Positions 1 to 7,372 of a DNA stretch of 10,413 nucleotides are shown piece after piece. This stretch comes from an uncultured Acetatifactor sp. (GTDB lineage Bacteria > Bacillota > Clostridia > Lachnospirales > Lachnospiraceae). Location: contig CANQSE010000049.1 of the NCBI GenBank assembly GCA_947626405.1, positions 1 to 10,413 on the forward strand, read 5' to 3'. Position 1 is the stretch's first letter. Each line of letters starts with the position of its first letter. A model generated the notes under the pieces. The model saw nothing but the letters and a program-made list of their open reading frames with translations, searched no databases and was not told the DNA's origin. A program made the position numbers and the translations under genes.

Positions 1-2
1 AG

Positions 3-137
3 CTTGTCCCGCCCGATGAGAGCAATAATTTCTGCCACAGGCTGGTGGATCACGGAAGGGCGGTCTGTACGGCAAGGACAAGGCCGCACTGCGAAAAGTG
101 TTGTCTTCTCGGAATCTGCAGACAGACGGGAGTCTGA
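3..137 (+). CDS. nth: Endonuclease III, C-terminal fragment (5' end outside window)
   Basis: The first 44 codons visible in frame 3 are the end of a DNA glycosylase/AP lyase that removes oxidised pyrimidines in base excision repair. The fragment reads HRLVDHGRAVC and then carries the four cysteines of the C-terminal [4Fe-4S] loop, at codons beginning at bases 66, 90, 99 and 117, ending in TGA at 135-137. The HGR-x-x-C lead-in and the cysteine cluster are typical of the Nth family. The spacing here is C-x7-C-x2-C-x5-C, whereas the textbook Escherichia coli loop is C-x6-C-x2-C-x5-C, so one extra residue sits in the first interval. The helix-hairpin-helix and catalytic Lys/Asp lie upstream and cannot be seen. 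The stop lies 26 bases before the pdp start, so the two genes may be cotranscribed. Confidence 0.85.
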   Translation, partial: LVPPDESNNFCHRLVDHGRAVCTARTRPHCEKCCLLGICRQTGV

Positions 138-163
138 AAAACGCCGAAAAAGGAGAGAAGCGT

Positions 164-1471
164 ATGCGGATGTATGATATAATTTTAAAAAAGAGAAACG
201 GAGGCCGGCTTTCCGATGAGGAAATCCGGTTTTTTGTACAGGGATATACTAAAGGTGAAATACCGGACTATCAGGCGTCGGCGCTTATGATGGCAATATA
301 TTTCAACGGTATGACAAGCGGGGAGACGGCGTCTCTTACAACGGCCATGGCGACAAGCGGTGATATGCTTGATCTTTCGGGAATAAGCGGCATAAAGGTT
401 GATAAGCACAGCACAGGCGGCGTCGGCGATAAAACCTCCCTGGCGCTTGGGCCAATGGTGGCTGCGTGCGGAGTGCCTGTTGCAAAGATGAGCGGCAGGG
501 GGCTTGGACATACGGGCGGCACTATCGACAAGCTTGAGAGCTTTCCCGGCTTTAACACGTCGCTCACCGTCGATAAATTTATTGAGAACGTAAACCGCGT
601 CGGAATCGCAATCATGGGACAGACGGCGGATCTTGCTCCGGCCGACAAAAAGCTTTACGCCCTTCGGGATGTGACTGCCACGGTGGACAACATGTCACTG
701 ATCGCAAGCTCCATTATGAGCAAGAAGCTTGCGGCGGGTGCGGATGCCATCGTGCTTGACGTAAAGACCGGAAGCGGCGCTTTCATGAAAACGGAGGAGG
801 ACGCCAGGGCTCTGGCCGCGGAGATGGTTGAGATCGGCAGACGCGCAGGGAGAAACACGATTGCCGTGATATCGGATATGGATCAGCCGCTGGGTTATGC
901 GGTAGGAAACGCCCTTGAGGTAAAGGAAGCCATCGAGACGCTTAAGGGAAACGGCCCCGAGGATTTTACCCGGCTTTGCCTGACGCTTGGAAGCTGCATG
1001 CTGCTTGCAGGGGAAAAGGCTCGCACAAGGGAGGAGGCGGAGGAAAAATTAAAGGCGGTCATACGCGACGGCTCCGCCCTTAAAAAGCTTGCCGGGTTTG
1101 TGGAGGCACAGGGAGGAGACGGCAGGGCGGTATACGATACGTCGCTTCTGCCCGCGGCGTCCTTTACCCTTCCAGTAAAGGCTTCGGAGGACGGCTATGT
1201 GCAGCGGATGGCGTGCGACGAAATCGGAGTCTGCTCGCTGATCCTTGGAGGCGGGAGGGAGACGAAGGAGAGCGCCGTTGACCTTTCCGTGGGAATCGTC
1301 CTGCAGAAGAAAGCGGGGGACAGGGTAAGCAGGGGGGATACGCTTGCGCTTATCCATGCAAACGACTCCCAAAAGGCGCAGGAGGCTTCAAAACGCTGCC
1401 TTTCGGCTTTCGTAATCGGAAAAGAAATTCCGGGAAAAAGGCCCCTGATCCGGACAGTGCTGGGAGCGTGA
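164..1471 (+). CDS. pdp: Pyrimidine-nucleoside phosphorylase
   Basis: 435-residue cytoplasmic enzyme that phosphorolyses uridine, thymidine and deoxyuridine to free base plus (deoxy)ribose-1-phosphate in nucleoside salvage. The length matches Bacillus Pdp (about 433). The phosphate-binding loop KHSTGGVGD is at 81-89 and the family signature SGRGLGHTGGTIDKLE at 110-125. The substrate residues known from Bacillus-type enzymes, H82, R168, S183 and K187, are all present at the same numbers. A lipoyl-like C-terminal domain (GRETKESAVDLSVG onwards) closes the protein. The start at 164 (MRMYDIILKK) matches the family N-terminus and has AAGGAGAG about 8 bases upstream. An in-frame start at 98 would add 22 residues foreign to the family and overlap nth. 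Thymidine phosphorylase (deoA) is the alternative name; overall similarity and length favour the Firmicute Pdp type. Confidence 0.96.
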   Translation: MRMYDIILKKRNGGRLSDEEIRFFVQGYTKGEIPDYQASALMMAIYFNGMTSGETASLTTAMATSGDMLDLSGISGIKVDKHSTGGVGDKTSLALGPMVAACGVPVAKMSGRGLGHTGGTIDKLESFPGFNTSLTVDKFIENVNRVGIAIMGQTADLAPADKKLYALRDVTATVDNMSLIASSIMSKKLAAGADAIVLDVKTGSGAFMKTEEDARALAAEMVEIGRRAGRNTIAVISDMDQPLGYAVGNALEVKEAIETLKGNGPEDFTRLCLTLGSCMLLAGEKARTREEAEEKLKAVIRDGSALKKLAGFVEAQGGDGRAVYDTSLLPAASFTLPVKASEDGYVQRMACDEIGVCSLILGGGRETKESAVDLSVGIVLQKKAGDRVSRGDTLALIHANDSQKAQEASKRCLSAFVIGKEIPGKRPLIRTVLGA

Positions 1472-1528
1472 CAGGAAAACGGCATGTGATCCGGCATAGT
1501 TTTGTGACTGTGTAAATATAAATGGATT

Positions 1529-1810
1529 ATGAGAAAAAACAGAGAACACAGTCAACAGAAGGAAGCTCTTGTGGAGTCGTTAAGACTTCCCAAGGATATT
1601 CTCATGGGGGCCATTAAGGTTACGCTCACTGGCTGCCGGGAGGCATGGATCGAAAACTACCGCGGGATCCTCGAATACACGGATAAGCAGATCCTGCTGC
1701 AGGGAAAGACCTGCCAGGTATGTTTTGAGGGGACCCGTCTGTCCATCGATTATTATACCAACGAAGACATGAAGATCAGCGGATGTATCGCATGCGTGAG
1801 ATATCTTTGA
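1529..1810 (+). CDS. yqfC: Sporulation protein YqfC (YabP/YqfC family)
   Basis: Small 93-residue protein with no signal peptide or membrane segment. The order of motifs, LRLPKDILMGAIKVTLTG then W-IENYRGILEY then a short beta-rich stretch ending GCIACVRYL, is that of the YabP/YqfC family of spore-formers. In Bacillus subtilis yqfC is expressed in the mother cell under sigma E and sits directly before yqfD, as here. The molecular role is unknown; the family is linked to spore coat or envelope formation. No good Shine-Dalgarno is seen before the ATG at 1529 and no other in-frame start exists nearby that keeps the family N-terminus, so the start is reasonable but not certain. C36, C62, C65, C86 and C89 give it an unusually high cysteine content for its size. 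Confidence 0.9.
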   Translation: MRKNREHSQQKEALVESLRLPKDILMGAIKVTLTGCREAWIENYRGILEYTDKQILLQGKTCQVCFEGTRLSIDYYTNEDMKISGCIACVRYL

Positions 1811-1851
1811 TAAGCTTGCCTGAGACGGTATTTTGACGGAGAGGACGGGCC

Positions 1852-3081
1852 ATGATAAGAATTTTGAAGTATCTTAGGGGATATCTGCGCATACGGGTGC
1901 GGGGATTCTCTCCGGAGCGGTTTATGAATCTATGCAGCAACAGAGGGATACTGCTGTGGGATATCGTCCGCGAGGACGACGGATACTGCATGTACATAAG
2001 CCTCAAGGGTTTTTGGGAGCTGCGTCCCATTGTAAAAAAGACCGGAACAAGGGTGGCCGTGTTGGAGCGATATGGACTGCCCTTTTTTCTGCCCGGATTG
2101 ATGAAGCGGAAAGTGTTTGTCCTTGGTATGGCGCTTGCCGTCATCTTCTGGCTATGGTCCTCGGGATATGTCTGGAGCATAAACCTGTACGGGAATTACC
2201 GGATCACCGACGACATGTTCATGAGTTTTCTTGAACAGAACGGCGTGACAGTCGGGATGAACCGGAAAAATTTAAACATCGGGGAACTGGAAAAAAGAAT
2301 CCGCAGGAATTTTCCGCTTGTCACGTGGGTCTCCGCGAAGCTGGACGGCACAAAGCTTATAATCGACTTAAAGGAGAACGATGTGCCGCCCGTGGAAGAC
2401 GACGAAAAGGAGACGGCGGGCACAGATCTTGTGGCGGATTACAGCGGGGTGGTCGTATCTATGATCGTAAGGAGCGGCGTCCCGAAGGTCTCAATAGGAG
2501 ATACGGTCGAGGCGGGAGCGCTGCTTGTGGAGGGAAAGATACCGATCTGCAACGACGACGCCACGGTGAGGGAATACCGCTATGTGGACGCTGACGCGGA
2601 TATTGTACTGGAATACGGAATATCACATACGGAAAGCCTTCCTCTCGATTATGTGAAAAAGGTGTACACCGGAAGGGAAAAGCAGAGCCGGTATCTGAGG
2701 TTTGGCAGCAGCAGGTTAAGCCTTCCCAGGTCAAAGCCTTATCTTGTGTATGACAGCCTGATACGGGAGAGCACTCCCATAGTATTTAAAAAGCTTTCCG
2801 TCCCTGTGGCCATGGGCATATGTACATACCGCGAGTATCAGAATGTTGAATATAAATATACGGATGAGGAGGCTGAAGCTGAGCTTACAAAAAAATTAAA
2901 CGATTTTCTTGCAAGTTTAGAGGAAAAAGGGGTACAAATTATTGAAAAAAATGTTACAATAAGTATGTATGATGACAGGTGGGTCCTCGAGGGCGGTTTT
3001 ATGGTGCGCGGGCCTGTTAAAAAAAGAATCCCCACGGAGAAAGTCGTGATCGGAGAATCGGAGGAAGATGACCGGCAATAA
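1852..3081 (+). CDS. yqfD: Sporulation protein YqfD
   Basis: 409-residue protein of the YqfD family, a sporulation membrane protein of unknown biochemical role encoded next to yqfC. The N-terminal cytoplasmic part (1-85, rich in Arg) opens with MIRILKYLRGYLRIRVRG and the family-typical PERFMNLCSNRGI. One transmembrane helix spans about 87-109. It is followed by a stretch (about 110-175, INLYGNYRITDD to LDGTKLIIDLKEND) that looks like a FtsQ/POTRA-type domain. The rest is a beta-rich domain outside the membrane containing SMIVRSGVPKVSIGDTVEAG, which resembles a lipoyl/hammerhead turn. Bacillus YqfD is about 398 residues, so this copy is full length. The start has GGAGAGGA at 1838-1845, six bases from ATG. 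The 3' end overlaps phoH by 14 bases. Confidence 0.93.
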   Translation: MIRILKYLRGYLRIRVRGFSPERFMNLCSNRGILLWDIVREDDGYCMYISLKGFWELRPIVKKTGTRVAVLERYGLPFFLPGLMKRKVFVLGMALAVIFWLWSSGYVWSINLYGNYRITDDMFMSFLEQNGVTVGMNRKNLNIGELEKRIRRNFPLVTWVSAKLDGTKLIIDLKENDVPPVEDDEKETAGTDLVADYSGVVVSMIVRSGVPKVSIGDTVEAGALLVEGKIPICNDDATVREYRYVDADADIVLEYGISHTESLPLDYVKKVYTGREKQSRYLRFGSSRLSLPRSKPYLVYDSLIRESTPIVFKKLSVPVAMGICTYREYQNVEYKYTDEEAEAELTKKLNDFLASLEEKGVQIIEKNVTISMYDDRWVLEGGFMVRGPVKKRIPTEKVVIGESEEDDRQ

Positions 3082-4069
3082 GGAAACAACGATAAAGATA
3101 GATATGACTTCAGAGCATATGCGGAAGATTTTCGGTATGAATGACGTTTATATAAAAAAGCTTGAGCGCGATTTCGGCGTTTCAGTGGTGGACAGAAACG
3201 GCGGAGTCGCGGTGACGGGCCGCGAGGATATGGCGCGGAAAGCGGCAAATGTGCTCAGGCAGCTCACCATTCTGTCGGAGAGGGGAAACGAGATTGAGGA
3301 GCAGAATGTGGATTACGCAATAGAAATGGGAATGGAAGAACGTGAAGGCGTATTGTCACAGATTGACAGCGACTGTATATGCCACACCGTAAGCGGCAAA
3401 CCGATAAAGCCCAAAACCCTGGGACAGAAAACATATGTTGACGCCATACGGAAAAACATGATTGTGTTTGGGCTCGGACCCGCGGGAACAGGAAAGACTT
3501 ATCTCGCAATGGCTATGGCAATCACGGCCTTTAAGAGCGAGGAGGTGGAAAGGATTATCCTGACGCGTCCCGCGATAGAGGCGGGAGAGAAGCTGGGCTT
3601 CCTCCCCGGGGATCTGCAGAGCAAGGTGGATCCGTATCTCAGACCGCTCTACGACGCACTGTACCAGATTATGGGGGCGGAAAGCTTTGCAAAAAACATG
3701 GAGAAGGGTCTGGTCGAGGTGGCTCCTCTCGCCTATATGCGTGGAAGGACTCTGGACAACGCCTATATAATACTTGACGAGGCGCAGAACACAACTCCGG
3801 CGCAGATGAAAATGTTTCGGACGCGTATCGGATTCGGCTCAAAGGTTGTTGTGACAGGAGATGCGTCACAGAAGGATCTGCCCGCGGGAGCCGTTTCAGG
3901 TCTTGACACGGCGGCCAGGGTGTTAAAGGGGATAGATGGTATCGCTTTCTGCACGCTGGATTCGAGAGACGTTGTGCGCCACCCGCTTGTGCAGCGTATC
4001 GTTAAGGCCTACGACGAATACGAGGCGAGGGAAAAATACAGAAACAGAGAGAACCATGGAAGAAAATAG
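3068..4069 (+). CDS. phoH: PhoH family ATPase
   Basis: 333-residue cytoplasmic P-loop ATPase of the PhoH/YbeZ family. It is generally encoded beside ybeY and thought to act with it in rRNA or RNA metabolism; the exact activity is unsettled. An N-terminal KH-like/PhoH-specific region (about 1-110) precedes the ATPase domain. Walker A is GPAGTGKT at 137-144 and Walker B is IILDEAQ at 234-240, followed by NTTPAQMKMFRTRIG. The sensor-like VVTGDASQKDLP is at 261-272. Length and motifs are those of the ordinary bacterial protein (about 320 residues). The ATG lies inside the yqfD 3' end, with GGAGG only three bases upstream and GGAG at 3052-3055, so translation is probably coupled to yqfD. The downstream HD gene begins 14 bases before the phoH stop. 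Confidence 0.95.
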   Translation: MTGNKETTIKIDMTSEHMRKIFGMNDVYIKKLERDFGVSVVDRNGGVAVTGREDMARKAANVLRQLTILSERGNEIEEQNVDYAIEMGMEEREGVLSQIDSDCICHTVSGKPIKPKTLGQKTYVDAIRKNMIVFGLGPAGTGKTYLAMAMAITAFKSEEVERIILTRPAIEAGEKLGFLPGDLQSKVDPYLRPLYDALYQIMGAESFAKNMEKGLVEVAPLAYMRGRTLDNAYIILDEAQNTTPAQMKMFRTRIGFGSKVVVTGDASQKDLPAGAVSGLDTAARVLKGIDGIAFCTLDSRDVVRHPLVQRIVKAYDEYEAREKYRNRENHGRK

Positions 4070-5219
4070 ACAAAAAAAGAGCCGGAGGATGCTTCCGGCG
4101 GAAATTGCGATATTTATACTGGGAGCAGGAGGCCTCATGTTCCTTGGGAGAACACGTGAAATCCCGCAGGACAGGCTTTTGGGGATGAGCGTGATGACTC
4201 TCCTCGGACTGATTGTCACGGGTTTCCGCTTCCGTATGGAATATATAAGGGGAGAGCTGGATTACAACAACGAATATCATGTGTACAGGTTCTGGCTCTG
4301 CATGGGGATTTCGCTGGCGGTGTCTTTCGCCTGCGGGTATCTTCCGGTGACGGGATGGCCTTTTTTGCTCGTCTATGTGATGCTGTCGCTGTTCAGCAAT
4401 ATGAGCACAGGGATCCTTGCCTCGTCGGTGCTGCTGCTTATCTCAGTGACGCTGTGCGGAGCGGGCGAGAACGTCTTTGCGCTGTACTTCATAAGCGGTG
4501 TGGTGGCCGCGACGGTCTTTCAGCGACTTGAAAGCGATTTCAGGCTGGGGATCCCCCTGTCTGTCGCCATACTAACGCTCCTTGTGTGCGAGACCGCCGG
4601 AGTTATTCTCACCGAGAACGCGAGACCGTCGCCGGAGATGTTTGTGATACCGGTGGCGAATATGATTGTCAGCAGCCTCCTTCTGCTTGGCTGTCTCAGG
4701 CTGTTTTCATCAATGGTTGTGTACCGTCATCGAAGCACCTATCTTGACATCAATGACACGGAGAGTCCGGCGCTTGTCCGCCTTAGGGACGAGGACAAGC
4801 AGGAGTACATGATGGCTGTCCATATCGCCTATTTCTGCGAGAGGATTGCAAGAGCGCTGGATCTGGACGCGGACGCTCTCAAATGCGCGGCTTACTATCA
4901 CAGTATTGATGAGACCGAAAGCAGCTCTTTTCCGCCTGATGCCCGTAAGATTTTAAATGAATACAGGAATGACAGAAATCATCCCGTCTCTAAGGAGACG
5001 GCGGTGCTTGTATGCGCTGAGGCGGTGGTGACTGACATAAGCCGCATTATAAAGGACGGATCTGGCGCCGATGCGGATTACGAAAGGGTAATAGACGGTA
5101 TCTTTGACAATTTTTTGTCGGAGGGAAGCTTTGATAATTGTGATATTACAATGGCTCAGATGTGTACCATGAAGAAGATTTTTAAAAGGGAGAAGCTCTA
5201 CTATGACTTTTTACGTTGA
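4056..5219 (+). CDS. PgpH/YqfF-like 7TM membrane protein with degenerate HD domain
   Basis: 387 residues; it occupies the slot between phoH and ybeY normally held by the cyclic-di-AMP phosphodiesterase PgpH (YqfF, about 710 residues). Residues 14-220 hold seven or eight hydrophobic helices. From 229 on, DINDTESPALVRL matches the family linker into the HD domain, and the last 40 residues (EGSFDNCDITMAQM) match its C-terminus. The metal-binding motifs are gone: the YHHS position reads Y251-M-M-A, the YYHD position reads YYHS (281-283), the middle HHGT segment is missing, and the LADSVEA position reads CAEAVVT with E322 for Asp. The large extracellular 7TMR-HDED region is also absent. I infer a membrane protein without phosphodiesterase activity, perhaps regulatory. 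The start at 4056 lies inside phoH after GAGAG. The 3' end overlaps ybeY by 17 bases. Confidence 0.8.
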   Translation: MEENRQKKSRRMLPAEIAIFILGAGGLMFLGRTREIPQDRLLGMSVMTLLGLIVTGFRFRMEYIRGELDYNNEYHVYRFWLCMGISLAVSFACGYLPVTGWPFLLVYVMLSLFSNMSTGILASSVLLLISVTLCGAGENVFALYFISGVVAATVFQRLESDFRLGIPLSVAILTLLVCETAGVILTENARPSPEMFVIPVANMIVSSLLLLGCLRLFSSMVVYRHRSTYLDINDTESPALVRLRDEDKQEYMMAVHIAYFCERIARALDLDADALKCAAYYHSIDETESSSFPPDARKILNEYRNDRNHPVSKETAVLVCAEAVVTDISRIIKDGSGADADYERVIDGIFDNFLSEGSFDNCDITMAQMCTMKKIFKREKLYYDFLR

Positions 5220-5706
5220 AAACGAGACAGGGGAGGAATTTCCCTTTTCCGTTGAAGATACGGCACGAAAGGTGTGCGAAAGAGTGCTGGAGGAGGAAAA
5301 GTGTCCGTATGAGACGGCTGTGAACCTGCTTGTCACTGACGGGGAGGGCATCAGGACGTTAAACAGGGAATACAGGGATACAGACAGCGAGACGGACGTC
5401 CTGTCGTTTCCGAATCTGGATTTTGTGCATGCCGGTGTATTTGAGATCCCTGAGGGAAGCGAGGCGGATTATCTCGATCCCGATACGGGGGAGCTTATTC
5501 TTGGAGATATCTGCATTTGCGCTGACAGGGTGAGAGAGCAGGCAAAGCTGTACGGACACAGTCTGATGCGGGAATTTGCGTTTCTTACCGCCCACAGCAT
5601 GTTCCATCTTTGCGGCTATGACCATATGGAGCCTGAGGAAGCGCGGCTTATGGAAAAAAAGCAGGAAGCTGTACTGGAAGCGCTGGGAATCACGAGAGAC
5701 GATTGA
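5203..5706 (+). CDS. ybeY: Endoribonuclease YbeY (rRNA maturation factor)
   Basis: 167-residue zinc-dependent endoribonuclease of the UPF0054 family, which takes part in 16S rRNA 3'-end maturation and 70S ribosome quality control. The zinc motif H-x3-H-x5-H is intact as HSMFHLCGYDH (H131, H135, H141). The upstream conserved strand N-x2-YRD-x4-TDVLSFP is at about 54-70 and GDICIC at 101-106. The length is normal for Firmicutes. An AAAGGGAGAA stretch about 10 bases upstream, inside the HD gene, can serve as the ribosome binding site. Residues 80-100 (EIPEGSEADYLDPDTGELI) form the usual variable acidic loop. Placement after phoH and a pgpH-type gene is the classical Firmicute order; diacylglycerol kinase (dgkA) and era, often next in line, are not here and a flippase-type gene follows instead. 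Confidence 0.96.
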   Translation: MTFYVENETGEEFPFSVEDTARKVCERVLEEEKCPYETAVNLLVTDGEGIRTLNREYRDTDSETDVLSFPNLDFVHAGVFEIPEGSEADYLDPDTGELILGDICICADRVREQAKLYGHSLMREFAFLTAHSMFHLCGYDHMEPEEARLMEKKQEAVLEALGITRDD

Positions 5707-5716
5707 GGGACATTGG

Positions 5717-7318
5717 ATGAATCAGGTGGAAATCAGAAGAAAACAATTACAGGCGGTTTCGATGATCCTTACGCTTTTTACGCTGGCAGCAGCATCCCGC
5801 CTGACGGGATATAACGGAGCGGCGTATACTCTGTGCGCTCTTGAAGCGGTGGCGGCCGTGTGGCTAATAATCGCCGGAAGTCTGACGGATACGCTCGGAA
5901 GGATGCTGAAGGTCAGGGTCTCAAAGGGACAGCACAAAAATGCGGACAGGCTGCGCAGAAACACCATGATTCTGCAGATTGCGCTAGGTCTGGCGGGAAG
6001 CCTTGTCCTTTTGGCGGGTGCTGACAGGATCGCTTCTTCGGTTTTTCATGTACAGTATTGCACTTTTATAATTATGGTGCTATCTCCGGTGATTTTTCTT
6101 CGCTCGATTTCTGCCGTGCTTTCGGGGTATTTTCAGGGAGAAAACAAAGACGTGCCCGCTATGGCGGCGGTCGTGCTGCGGCAGATTTTTATTTTTGGAT
6201 TCAGTCTGCTTTTTGGAAGGATGCTTGGAGGATACGGGGAGAAGGTAAGCGCGCTTTTAACTGATGAAAATTTCACTTCAATGTACTCGGGCGTGGGCAT
6301 CGGAATAGCAGTCAGCGTTTCCGAGGCGTTTGTCGTCTTATTCCTTTTTCTTATCTATAAGGCCACGCGGCGCCGCAAGCGCGAGTTTGGCCAGGAGGTG
6401 GCGCGTTCGGGAGAGTCGTTTGCGGACAGCGTAAGGCTTTTGTACAAAAACCGAGGTCTGCAGTGGCTTACAAATTTTCTGCTTTTTCTTCCTTTCCTGC
6501 TGGGGCTTATTTTTCTGTTCAAGTCAGCCGCCGGAGAAACCGCGGCGGAGGAATACGGGATTTACGGAGCGGTTTTCTGGGTGCTCTGCGGTGTGTGTAC
6601 GGCGCTTATAACGATTGCGCTCATACCGGTAAATACAAGGACTCTCCTGTGTCTGCGCAGGGACGAGCAGAGGTTTGCGCGGAACATTTTTCAAAGCGGG
6701 CTTCACGTCGGAATGGTTCATTCCCTGTTTGTCTCGGTATTTCTTGCGGTGATGTCTGCGCAGCTTGGAAGCGCTCTTTGTCCCGACAATGCGGAGGCGG
6801 CCGCCCGTATGCTGCAGGGAGGCAGCTTTACCGTGGTGTTTTTGACGGTGTCTCTGTATTTTTGCCGCTTTCTTATGCTGACCGGTGCGAAAGCGATGGT
6901 TCCGGCAGCTGTGGGTATAGCGGATATAGTGTACGTGATTCTGGTTACGGTGCTGCTCAACACCGGAAGGACAGGAATACTGTCATTGGTATACGGCGGA
7001 CTGATGGGCCTGGGTGTGCTCTGTATTCTGCTGGGAGCCTTCTGCTTCAGGCAGCTTAGGATGAGACCTGACTGGATGCAGATTATTCTTGTTCCGGGGG
7101 GAGCCGCCGTGATAGAGGCGGTTGTCTGTGCGCTGATTGGAAGACTGTTTTCGCCTCATCTTGGGGCGCTGGCAACGGTTGTGACGGCGCTTGCCGCGGG
7201 CGGAGCAATATACTGGGTGCTGCTTCTTTTGCTCAGAAATTTCAGGGAACAGGAGCTTGACAATATTCCCGGAGGGAAAATAATACGCGCCCTGGGGCAG
7301 ATGCTTCGGGTATTTTGA
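5717..7318 (+). CDS. SpoVB/MurJ-like MOP-superfamily membrane protein (probable lipid-linked polysaccharide flippase)
   Basis: 533-residue protein made almost entirely of hydrophobic helices (about 12 to 14). It resembles the SpoVB branch of the MOP superfamily, whose members move lipid-linked sugars across the membrane for peptidoglycan or spore cortex. Recognisable blocks are IFLRSISAVLSGYFQGENKDVPAMAAV (split at about 126-152), the SMYSGVGIGIAVSVSEA stretch at about 188-204, and the ending LDNIPGGKIIRALG near 514-527. The N-terminus (SRLTGYNGAAYTL, 27-39) corresponds only loosely to the usual first helix pair, so this is a divergent member. The ATG at 5717 has GAGGGA six bases upstream and begins 10 bases after ybeY stops; an in-frame start at 5576 would overlap ybeY and adds residues foreign to the family. 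Substrate unknown; a sporulation role is suggested only by family and neighbours. Confidence 0.75.
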   Translation: MNQVEIRRKQLQAVSMILTLFTLAAASRLTGYNGAAYTLCALEAVAAVWLIIAGSLTDTLGRMLKVRVSKGQHKNADRLRRNTMILQIALGLAGSLVLLAGADRIASSVFHVQYCTFIIMVLSPVIFLRSISAVLSGYFQGENKDVPAMAAVVLRQIFIFGFSLLFGRMLGGYGEKVSALLTDENFTSMYSGVGIGIAVSVSEAFVVLFLFLIYKATRRRKREFGQEVARSGESFADSVRLLYKNRGLQWLTNFLLFLPFLLGLIFLFKSAAGETAAEEYGIYGAVFWVLCGVCTALITIALIPVNTRTLLCLRRDEQRFARNIFQSGLHVGMVHSLFVSVFLAVMSAQLGSALCPDNAEAAARMLQGGSFTVVFLTVSLYFCRFLMLTGAKAMVPAAVGIADIVYVILVTVLLNTGRTGILSLVYGGLMGLGVLCILLGAFCFRQLRMRPDWMQIILVPGGAAVIEAVVCALIGRLFSPHLGALATVVTALAAGGAIYWVLLLLLRNFREQELDNIPGGKIIRALGQMLRVF

Positions 7319-7372
7319 TGTATAATATAGTAAAATTTGGCTGATACTGATTGCAAAGACCAGGAGAACAGT

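Noticed and set aside
98..163. Upstream in-frame start for pdp adding 22 residues
   Set aside because: It overlaps the nth 3' end, the added residues are not family-like, and the ATG at 164 has a good ribosome binding site and the expected MRMYDII start.
1472..1528. Terminator or SigA promoter between pdp and yqfC
   Set aside because: Only a three-base-pair hairpin is possible, and TTGTGA/TATAAA are just nine bases apart, too close to function.
3936..4055. Upstream in-frame start for the HD-like gene
   Set aside because: It would overlap phoH by over 130 bases and the extra 40 residues are an out-of-frame reading of phoH; the ATG at 4056 gives a normal membrane-protein start.
5576..5716. 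Upstream in-frame start for the flippase-like gene
   Set aside because: The added residues are a shadow of ybeY; the ATG at 5717 has GAGGGA at proper spacing.
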